Source: Agrypnia vestita
Taxonomy: Eukaryota > Arthropoda > Insecta > Trichoptera > Phryganeidae
DNA length: 64,000 nucleotides
Direction of reading: 5' to 3'
Assembly: GCA_016648135.1 (NCBI GenBank)
Contig: JADDOH010002106.1
Location: 62,001-126,000 of the forward strand
How positions within the stretch are numbered: position 1 is the first letter of the stretch; each line of letters starts with the position of its first letter. Positions 55,469 through 64,000 of this stretch are shown here, in pieces. The position numbers were made by a program, and so were the translations under genes. The notes under the pieces were generated by a model. The model had not been told where the DNA came from and made no database searches. It was given only the letters and a program-made list of their open reading frames with translations.

Positions 55469-55640
55469 AGAGATGCGAACACGGAATTCGTGTCACATCA
55501 ATATTCTTACTATTTTGAAATTAAGCTAAACGTTGTGCTATGAAAATAGGACTAACTTGCTTGTCTGGAGTGAGATTCGAACCTGCGCTCTTTGGATCAC
55601 GAGGCGAGAGTCCTAACCACAAGTCCAACAAGCTACTCTT
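55469..55640 (-). mobile_element. tRNA-derived SINE, minus orientation
   Basis: AGAGATGCGAACACGG tail end at left, B box complement (GATTCGAACC) at 55570-55580 and head end CAACAAGCTACTCTTG at right; about 170 bp with an oligo-T (A tail) before it. Confidence 0.85.
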
Positions 55641-56384
55641 GTCTTGTATATGTTTGTCTATGATATATTGGTTAACTGTCATATTCATGTCTTTCAGGTT
55701 AGATTAGATCTTTGCATTCCGAATGTCGGTCGTGTTTCGGATATTGTTTATCTTTATTTTTATTTTATATATTTACAAGGCATTAATAATTTGGGATTAG
55801 CAGCAAGCTATACAACTTAACTACTAGTTACAATTTAAAGTAAATTTGGTCAGAGATAGCCGATTCCATTAAAGTTGTTATTAGCATTAGGTACCTCATG
55901 GAAAAAAATGATAAAATTCTTCAATACTCCTGGTTAGCCCTGTCTTATGCAGCGACTGTCAAACTACCGTCTTTGAAGTACTCGTCGCTCAAATAATAAA
56001 TTCATATTTATCTATCTGGCGTCCTGGTATTTTGTTTTTAAAAGACGAAGTTTACATAAGCAACAATTTCACTTTTCGTATGCTAATCGAAATTGTTGGA
56101 AAGGAGAATTTTGCTCCGATCAGGTATGATAATTTTGCGTAGTGAAAATGTATTTTTATTTATCTATTCGAATACCTACCTAACTCCAAGACAATGTTTT
56201 GAACATATTATCGATCAAAATAAAACAGAAAAAAATATATATTCATAAAGTGGTGAAAACAAAGTGATTTGTGTTTTATTTTAAGAAAAAAAATCTTGTC
56301 GAAAAGAATCGTATTTCAATCAATTTTAAAAAATATATACTTACATACGGCTCTAACTAGATTTGTAAAGACACAAATAATCAA
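55641..56384. other. AT-rich with Penelope-type end fragment
   Basis: 56247-56286 (AAAGTGGTGAAAACAAAGTG then ATTTGTGTTTTATTTTA) matches the outermost part of the terminus at 51421-51460. Otherwise nothing recognised. Confidence 0.4.
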
Positions 56385-56850
56385 AATACATTCTATAAAT
56401 ATGTAATATATCCATCACTACTACCATATGACGCAAATAATGATGAAGTATAAAATAATAAGGTATAAATGAAAAAGTAACAAGAATGCCCCGTGATCAT
56501 CAAAATGCATAAGTCAATATGTAACAATGTCTGTTACTGACGCTCCCAAATGCCGTAAAAAATAATGAGATATAAAAAGCACAAAATGCATAATTCTCTG
56601 TATAAAATAATGCTGCGGTATGAAATTCAAAAAACACATTGTTTTCTTTGCAACAACGTCCATCGCTAACGCTACCAGGTGACGTAAATGACGATATATA
56701 AAAGGCAAAAAATACACAATTCTCTATGCAACAATGTTCATCACTAGTGCTAGAGAATGAGAGGTAATGAAGAGGTATAATAAGCAATAACAAAAATGCA
56801 TAATTCTCTAACTAACAACGTCCTTCACTAAAGCTACCAAGATGCTACGT
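56385..56850. repeat. Degenerate minisatellite, about 80-bp unit, five to six copies
   Basis: Each unit runs approximately GCATAATTCTCT, CAACAATGTCCATCACTAA, GCTACCA, TGACGTAAA, GATATAAAA. The 97-codon minus frame (56500-56793) is the repeat read through and not a gene. Confidence 0.8.
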
Positions 56851-57369
56851 TACGTTTATGGCAATGTTCTCACAGCCGTAATTCGCGGCCGAAATGTATA
56901 GTAAAAGTTAAGACGGGTTACGTCTGGTGATAAAATAATTATAAAATGTGCCGGGAAAATAACTTATATATAGAGTATCCTACATATACAAGTAAGTATG
57001 TGTAATTTCTTTGAATAACGTATTGAATACGAGTAGGTAGGTAGGTACTATTGCAACTTGTAAATTGTTATTACATATCCCTAGTAACCTTTACCTAGTA
57101 TTTATAAAAGTACCGAGTATCCAGGACATGATCCACCCTGAACAAGCCGATAATTATAAAGGGCGAAGAAATTTATACGAAAAAGTTGTTCTCAAGCTCG
57201 GACGTTTGAACATGATTTTCAAAAGTGCAGCCTAAAACTAAGTCTTCAATTGATGCGTACTATCAGTGCTCCCGTATGATTTTAAAACGTGGACTCTGAT
57301 TCAAAAAAGAGTATAAGTTTTAAAATGGCACCGAACGATGTATGTTGGGCATCACGCGATAAGATATAA
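56851..57369. other. No feature recognised
   Basis: AT-rich; TAGGTAGGTAGGTAC simple motif at 57033-57048. Confidence 0.4.
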
Positions 57370-57570
57370 TGTAATAGGCCAAAAAAACGAAACACCAATA
57401 AGGAGAGAGGTTACATCACTCGAAAAACAGACGGTCGTTGGACGAATGCAATTATCCAACGGTACCCGACGAGATTAAAGAAGCCGATAGGCCGTCCTCA
57501 AAACTGTTGGACTGACGAAATCATGAAACTATTCGGAAATTGGTTTAGTATAAATCTTCTCCACTAATTT
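57370..57570 (+). mobile_element. LINE 3'-ORF relic
   Basis: VITRKTDGRWTNAIIQRYPT and RLKKPIGRPQNCWTDEIMKL resemble the LINE C-terminal pattern GRWT....P......GRP...W.D.I. Short and truncated. Confidence 0.65.
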
Positions 57571-57658
57571 CTAACTCATTGTCAGCGTATTCTAAACATT
57601 CTATTAAATAAAGTCCTTATACACACTAATTGTTGTATACTAATTGCTTTTTTTAAAT

Positions 57659-57738
57659 AGAGATGCAAACACGGAATACATGTCGAATCAATATTCTTTA
57701 TATTTTCACATTAAACTAGTTTTGTGCCATGAAAATAG
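57659..57738 (-). mobile_element. SINE tail fragment
   Basis: AGAGATGCAAACACGGAATA to GAAAATAGG matches the left 80 bp of the SINE at 55469-55640; it stops abruptly where another tRNA-like unit starts. Confidence 0.75.
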
Positions 57739-57739
57739 G

Positions 57740-57830
57740 CGCGGCCCTCGCAGTCCAGTGTACGTTAACAGGCCATAGCACTGGCTTCTCACACCGAGGG
57801 TTCCGGGTTCGATTCCCGGTGTACACAATG
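57740..57830 (+). mobile_element. Second type of tRNA-like SINE head
   Basis: B box GGTTCGATTCCCGG (57805-57818) preceded by an A-box-like region and followed by TGTACACAATG. The tRNA fold is poor. The non-tRNA tail with CACGGTCTACTAC follows to about 57900. Confidence 0.5.
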
Positions 57831-57999
57831 TATTTGTGTGATTTACTCAAGCTTGGGTGTTTTTGTGACATAACGACTTCACGGTCTACTACACCGATAA
57901 GCTACTTTATTTCAATTATAATGTTTTATTTATTAATTCCACTTATTTGTCGGTTATTATTACATAATAAATATAGTCTAAACCAACTCATCATCCAGG

Positions 58000-58160
58000 G
58001 GAAAATAAGTGGTAAAAGAAGTGTAGGAAGAGGCCGAATCTCATGGCTGCGTAATTGAGGGACTGGTATAATTATTGTAACTCGACTGAATTGTTGCGTA
58101 CGGCGGTAAATAAAGTTTAACCGCCAGAATGATCGCCGACCTCCGATAGGACATGGCACC
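58000..58160 (+). mobile_element. LINE 3'-ORF relic
   Basis: GKISGKRSVGRGRISWLRN, then in another frame CNSTELF..AVNKV and RMIADLR. Same family as 7995-8150 and 63650-63900. Confidence 0.7.
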
Positions 58161-58637
58161 ATAAGAAAAAGATTATATAATACTTTGAAATGTTATTTAG
58201 TCTTTTTTTCCATAATGTCAACGACTTCTTTGTCTAAACACGAGATTTTTTATGTAAAGCGGCGACACAACACTTTAAAATAATACAAAGCGTAATAAAC
58301 ACTCTAGATTACAAAAAAAATATTGCTGTAACGACTATCACGAAAAAATGAACAAATAATAATTCACGGCAGTGAGTAATAATAGATAGACAGCAATATA
58401 GATGACAATAGAAAAATATGGAAACACTTGCGGAGGCATTCATCAAACAGTAGATAGTGGTGTTCTATCCTCTAGAGACTTAAGTAGTAGCCAATAATAG
58501 TGCCAGCACGCGATGGCTAATGGGGTAACGTCCTTATTGATCGGGTCAGTCTATTGAGAAAGCAAACTGGATTCTGAACTGAACGTTAGCAACTTTAGGC
58601 GGTTTTTTGCGTCAGTTCCGAGCGGACAATCATCCGT
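58161..58637. other. No feature recognised
   Basis: AT-rich non-coding sequence beside the long inverted repeat. Confidence 0.4.
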
Positions 58638-59302
58638 ATTCTGAAAATAACAATGTCTGGATCTTTAAGATCTTTATCCCAACACTTAATAGACGATAAT
58701 AAAAATTAAAAATGTCCACAGCGGATTTTGTAATTCTACGGCTCAAATACACTGTATTAAAAGATGATATAAGAAAGATTGTTTCTTACAATCGTATTAA
58801 TTTCTTCATCCACAGCGTCCAGATGAAATATCATGGCTAAACTTGTCATGACCACGTTCGGCGTTACCGCGTATTCAAATCTTCCCATCTTGACATTTGA
58901 CAGATAACAATTTACATCTTTCTCCCTCCCTCATAGAAACAAACACCGACGTAAAGCTATGTCTCGTTTATTTTTAATTTTTATTATCGTCTATTAAGTG
59001 TTGGGATAAAGATCTTAAAGATCCAGACATATCTGTCAAAAAATGTCAAGGTGGGTAGATTTGAATACGCGGTAACGCCGAACGCGGTCATTACAAGTTT
59101 AGCCATGATATTTCATCTGGACGCTGTGGATGAAGAAATTAATACGATTGTAAGAAACAATCCTTCTTATATCATCTTTTAATACAGTGTATTTGAGCCG
59201 TAGAATTACAAAATCCGCCCTGGACATTTTTAATTTTTATTATCGTCTATTAAGTGTTGGGATAAAGATCTTAAAGATCCAGACATTGTTATTTTCAGAA
59301 TC
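58638..59302. repeat. Long inverted repeat with about 265-bp arms
   Basis: Left arm 58638 to about 58907 (ATTCTGAAAATAACAATGTC inwards), right arm about 59037-59302, near-perfect complements. The roughly 130-bp spacer itself contains a third, partial copy of the arm end (58972-59030: TTAAGTGTTGGGATAAAGAT). No coding potential. RNA from it would fold into a long duplex. Confidence 0.9.
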
Positions 59303-61274
59303 GGGCCGAATATGTCGTTCCGTTTATTAGTGATGTAATGTCCCTGTGTTATCAATCTAAAACGAATTAGATGAACGAAGTTACTTTTGATCACCACTCT
59401 AATGTTTCGATCTTGGAACAATAAAACTTACATCTGCAGATTTGTTAATTAATTAATCTATGTTCCGTAGTTGGTGGTAGTTGCTTAAGAATACACCTAG
59501 CTGTGTTTATTGAGTTGATCTTGGATTTTGAAATTTATTGTGAGTTGACAAAATGTATAATTTGTTTTTTAAGAGAAAACTTATAATGAAGTCGTGGACG
59601 TAATTAGCGAAATCCTTGATGCTTTAACTTTTCGAGTATTTCCATAGTATCGGTAGTCGAACATTGAAAAGGAAATGAAAGAAGATGAAAATCGGGAGAC
59701 CGTACAAGACAGAGCAATCTGGTGTTCTCGTAGGAGAACCGACCTCAAGTAAACGGCAAAAAGGAAGATGAAGTAGCAGAATAATAATTTCCATAGAATT
59801 TCTCACGATCTCATAGAAGAAAGACATGTTTCAAGAATGTACAAAAAACATTTCGTTAATAGTGGAACACTGTGAACTTCTTTGGAAGATTTGGTGTAGA
59901 TGTTAATGGTTACCGATGTGATGTGTAAAAAAGAAGACCGACTTTACTCACTGAATTTTCTGGTAATCATAACATGTGGCAAGCAAGTAAGAAAGGCACA
60001 TGGTAATAAGAATAGATACTCACGATACCTAGTACTTTACTTTATTTCGGACGACTCAAAATTCATTGGATGCACTTACAATATAAATGTTACAAAAAGT
60101 TAAAGTTATATTGCTAAACGCATGCTGATTGTAGAACGGTCAAAGAAGGAGAAAAAAAAGCCTAAACGATGTGCGTAAAGTTTCCGATTAGTTGCGTTAC
60201 GCCGCTTAAGGGCCCGTCCATATTATAGGCCCTAGATCACCATAATCGTACATTCCTAACTGCTAGGGTAGTCTCTAATTTTTGAAAATAGACAAACATG
60301 AAAATACGACTTAGGTAATGTTTGTCATTACTGGGTTCAGTTGGCAACCTAAAATTAAGATGTGCCGTATATTTTTCTTTCGGCGACGAACTCGTTAAAA
60401 TAGAATTAGCGGACTCTTAGGTAATTGATTTCTATATCTTCGCCAAACCTAAACTTGCTTCGAGGTTTTTCGAAATTCTGAAAACGATTAATTTACTCAT
60501 AACGTTAGTCATTTTAAAACTAAATTATTTTAAGTAAGAAACCAACCGTTACAACGAAAACACGTCTGTTAATAGTGCTAATATAAGAAAGTGCCTTGTT
60601 ATTCGCGAAAAAGTCGAAATTATTAGCGAGTTCAATCGTAGCGCGAAAAATGTTGTAAATTATTTTCTTGGTCTTTTATACAATGTCGATATTGTGAGAA
60701 AATAAATAGTCTTTTAATCGTCAATAGAATCATGAGAGTCGTTCTAATTAAAAAATTTAACAACATTCAGGGGTAGGTTAGATTAGGTTAGGGTTAAGAT
60801 TGTTTCAATACTGAATCATTATGAACATGAGATATTAATGTTTTTTACATAATTGTTTTCTGTTAAATTTTGATACTTTTTCATTTATACACATAAATGA
60901 TGTGTTTTTTTGTTGATTGGCTGGTATCGAAATTACCAAATATACATCTTTGTAGAAAGTCGTCAGAATGATGAGAAATTTTCCTTTATTTTTTACTTTA
61001 TTGAAATTCTACAACGTACGACCTCAATAGGCGGGTCTATAACCCCAAAATAAGTAATAACTTAGATCAGAAAATATTTAATTATATTTTTGAGTTTTTC
61101 TACAGTAAGAATGTAAAAAAAATTGTTGAACAAAAAAATCTTTCTTTAGTTCGTGTTTCATAATGTACACATGGAAAGATAATCAATATCAATTCTTCAA
61201 TTTGATTAAATAAGTTTTAAGGCATTTAAGAATAAATTGAATACTATGTTTTAAACCATTTTCTCACTATATAT
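59303..61274. other. AT-rich, no gene recognised
   Basis: Several short frames without domains. TTAGATTAGGTTAGGG at 60778-60793 is a short telomere-like word. Confidence 0.4.
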
Positions 61275-61865
61275 TTGTCAACTAGTTTAGGTTGGACTCA
61301 ACCTTCTTCAGGACAATTAAATATTGACTAATCTAGGTACAGAAATTTATAAAGGGGAAATAAAAAGAGAGAGGGAAAGAGTGTCAACTAGGTGGGAGGG
61401 AGAGAAGGGGAGGGGTTAACGGAAATAGAGGGAACAGCTTTAAAATCGGACTATTAGATAAATTAATTTGTTTATTTATTATTTGACTATTATTATTGAT
61501 GGCTTTTTTAATTTCTAATGCTTCTATATTGTTAAGTCGCAAACTTAGTCCGTTTTGTTTAAAATTTTTGGCCCTGTATTATTATCAAATGTGTGATCAA
61601 AATTAATTAGATGTTCGGCAAATTCAGAAAAACCTATATTTGTTAAGCATTTAATGTGTTCTTTTATTCTAATATTTACGTTTCTCGATGTTTTACCGAT
61701 ATAGAAAGCTGGGCAATCATTGCAGCTATGTTTATAAATACCAGAATGGTTTAAATATTTTCTTTGTCTTTACAGTTACTTAATAATTTGCCTAAATTGT
61801 TATTGGTATACAATGCTGGCTTTATCTCTTTAGGAAGTTTAGTCGTGCTGGCAAGACTTGCCTTA
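61275..61865 (-). mobile_element. Penelope-like element 3' fragment
   Basis: Minus strand from 61865: LPKEIKPALYTNNNL.KLL, then GIY-YIG nuclease SGIYKHSCNDCPAFYIGKTS, RNVNIRIKEHIKCL, FSEFAEHLINFDHTF, then after a frameshift LRLNNIEALEIKKAINNNSQ and SPILKLFPL. A C-rich tract follows (61378-61410, minus strand) and then a hammerhead-like motif CTGAAGA, stem AGGTTG/CAACCT, AAAC at 61311-61283. The RT core is missing. Confidence 0.8.
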
Positions 61866-63474
61866 CCTCAAAGGTAAGTCTCCTGAAGGGTAGTGAATAA
61901 AATTTTAATTCATTGAGTAACCAGACCGTTCGAATATAAAACCGCAATACAGAACGCATAGTTCTATACACCTAACACAGTAAAATAGCGAATATTAAAA
62001 AGATTTTTTTTTTCCAATTCCTTAAGACTCTACTGAAACCATATTATTACTAGTAAAAGGCGAAAATACGCTAGAACTATTTACATTTGTCTCGTAGTGA
62101 ATGTTAACAGGAATATATTAAGTACGTGTGCCAGCTCCACTACGCGTGAGTTTGACCTGAATTTTACAAGGAAACCTTTATTTTTATCTCGGACTTTGCT
62201 CACGGATCTCAGGCTTTGGAGATTTATGTGTCCAAGATGGAAAGTGGCGAGTGCCCCTACTCACGACTTCTGCGTTAGTGCCGGCTGGTAGGAACTGCGC
62301 GTTAATAACAATCAACAACACTCCACGCACAGAACGGTCACGCTTCCCTTCCATACACTCGTACTACCAGGAGTCGGCAAGTCGCCCGGCAAATAGTGCC
62401 GATCGTATCGAGCGTCCAGCACTACCGTAGAACCTTCGAGACACATAATAAAACCACTATTCAATTAGAGTATCTAATAGCCCGTGTCCAGAAATAAGAA
62501 TTTTGACTTGGGACAACCAAGAGATTCTTTGGAGAGAACTTTCGACTTTATTTTACGCTCGCTGTAAGACAATCGTTGGTTTGTTCGTCAGTTAGGTAAA
62601 TTTATATCGATCTAGCAGCAGTTAAGATGGAATAAATATTTTTAAGTCTTATATTAATTATTGGTGACTTGTGATTAACTTTTTAGAATAGAAAGAATGT
62701 AGGAATCTGTGGTTTTAAACCTAAAAGGTGTCGTTGTCAAATCTCGCCCTCAGATCAGATAGTTTGGAATTGTATCCTCTTCGACTGCCGCTGTGGAACA
62801 ATGACATCACACTAGGTACATAGGTTATTATGCTTAAATAGTCGATGATATTCCAGCCAATAAACGATTATAATAATGTATTGACATTTTTTTTGGTTTA
62901 AACTTTTTAACGTTGAATGTGGAGTCATCAAATATACTTTTAATCGAATAACGAATTCTCGGAAGCAAAAATGTTGACAGTGTTGTCATGTTACATATAT
63001 CATCAACTCTCCTAATTTCGAACTCCAACTTCTAAAGTCGATGGAATTACCAACTCCGATGACGACTAGCCGCTAATGAGGCGCGGGCCTCCGAGTGTGA
63101 GATTTGACAGCAGTCAGTTTTTTCTCGACGCTTATCAATCTTACAATTAAATATAAATAGTGGTTTATCTCTCCCATTTAAGTTGATTTTTCCGGTAAAA
63201 TATTATTAATCGACTGAAGCGAGACGTTTATTATTTAATTAGTCATCTGGTGCATAATATCCGTCACAAAAACAAAATTTTCTTTGATGTTAATAGTTTG
63301 TTACGTCACGAGCCGCGTGCAACGGTTGGCCGCAAGGTTTTCCGAGAGGCTGCCCTGATCACGCGTCGTGCACTGAATACGTCCGCGAGTACAAGTGAGA
63401 TAATGGTCATGTAAATGTAGTGCAACACAACAGGGCCTTCTAAACTTGCCATTCCTGGTACCACTAAGGCCCGG
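61866..63474. other. Mostly non-coding; one GC-richer stretch
   Basis: 62090-62460 is less AT-rich, without a recognisable frame, and could be a repeat or a promoter-like region. The rest shows nothing recognisable. Confidence 0.35.
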
Positions 63475-63477
63475 TTG

Positions 63478-63613
63478 TTTCAAGTTGGATCAAAGTAAGC
63501 GTTCTTTTAAAGCATAGATTTTTACGTTCTCCACCAATCAGATGATCCGTTTTCGTAAAAATCTATGCTCTGATCGACCGCTTACTTTGATCGAACTTGA
63601 AACAACCGGGCCT
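63478..63613. mobile_element. Tourist-like palindromic MITE (family P1) with TAA duplication
   Basis: GGCCCGGTTGTTTCAAGTTG to its complement, flanked by TAA at 63475-63477 and 63614-63616. Core CGTTCTCCACCAATCAGATG as in the 13.7-kb copy. Confidence 0.88.
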
Positions 63614-63649
63614 AAGTCAAGAAATAATAATAGAAAACGCAAGATTCAC

Positions 63650-63900
63650 CTTCTCTTTGTTTAACTTCTTCTTCTCGTGCCCTGTCCGTTTACCGGACGT
63701 TGGCTATGCGGACTTTGTTTACTGCGGCCCGAAACAGCTTCACAGTAGACTGGCCAAACCACTGTCTCAAGTTTTTCAGTCATGAAGTCCTCCCTCTTCC
63801 AGGGCCCCGACTTCCGGCAATCTTTCTCTGCATTATGAGATGCAAGATCTCGTATTTCTCTGGATGTCTCATCACATGTCTTAGATATTGAAATTTTCGG
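63650..63900 (-). mobile_element. LINE 3'-ORF relic
   Basis: Minus strand: LRHVMRHPEKYEILHLIMQ, KIAGSRGPGRGRTS, stop, LKNLRQWFGQSTVKLFRAAV, NKVRIANVR. C-terminal end of a LINE polyprotein; one stop where the family has W. Confidence 0.75.
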
Positions 63901-64000
63901 ATTTTTATTGTTTTAATAACTTCTTTTTCTTTATTCATTGTTTAACTTACTTAAAAATAAATTCCTTTTCACTTTTTTTTTTACTTCTTTATTAGTTTTT

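Noticed and set aside
1..64000. CRISPR arrays, operons, bacterial promoters or ribosome-binding sites
   Set aside because: The window is eukaryotic; tandem repeats seen have no unique spacers of constant length.

Overview
The window is AT-rich nuclear DNA from an arthropod, almost certainly an insect. The evidence is spliceosomal introns, a gcm gene with a textbook GCM DNA-binding domain, a short run of the arthropod telomere unit TTAGG, and an insect-style repeat mix: Penelope-like elements with GIY-YIG nuclease, Jockey/CR1-type LINEs, a PIF/Harbinger relic, tRNA-derived SINEs and foldback MITEs. The order cannot be fixed by eye.

Two protein-coding genes are convincing, and they lie tail to tail. 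(1) gcm (glial cells missing), + strand, about 8.48-21.62 kb. Five coding exons join in phase (1851 nt including the stop, 616 residues from the first ATG). They encode the whole zinc-binding GCM domain and a long Asn/Ser-rich C-terminal region. Intron 2 appears to use a GC-AG splice pair. (2) The 3' half of RB1CC1/FIP200 (Atg17/Atg11-like autophagy scaffold), - strand, 32.33-25.46 kb. Seven exons join in phase and encode an acidic/Ser-Pro linker, a long coiled coil, the C-terminal Claw domain and an unusual acidic tail of about 150 residues beyond the Claw. Its N-terminal exons were not found and probably lie further right, among the repeats or beyond the window.

The rest is dominated by mobile elements. 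1-8.4 kb: SINE inverted pair, small palindromic MITE, LINE and MITE relics. 8.7-20.4 kb: gcm introns carrying a Harbinger relic with TTA target duplication, several foldback MITEs and two converging LINE tails. 21.6-25.4 kb: AT-rich, no gene seen. 32.9-36.9 kb: a 1.36-kb inverted-repeat transposon with six copies of an internal 15-bp motif. 37.3-41.45 kb: a nearly complete LINE (- strand) with intact ORF2 and an ORF1 split exactly at an A-AAA-AAC slippery heptamer. 42-50 kb: nested MITEs and LINE relics. 50.5-54 kb: a LINE relic and two Penelope-like elements, each bounded by inverted copies of a hammerhead-ribozyme-containing terminus. One of these has its reverse transcriptase split at the catalytic YVDD box. 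54-64 kb: SINEs, a degenerate minisatellite, a 665-bp long inverted repeat, a third Penelope-like fragment, LINE tails and another Tourist-like palindromic MITE.

The two host genes have no evident functional link (developmental transcription factor versus autophagy scaffold). The most interesting material is the Penelope-like cluster, the LINE ORF1 frameshift site, the multi-motif transposon and the FIP200 tail.
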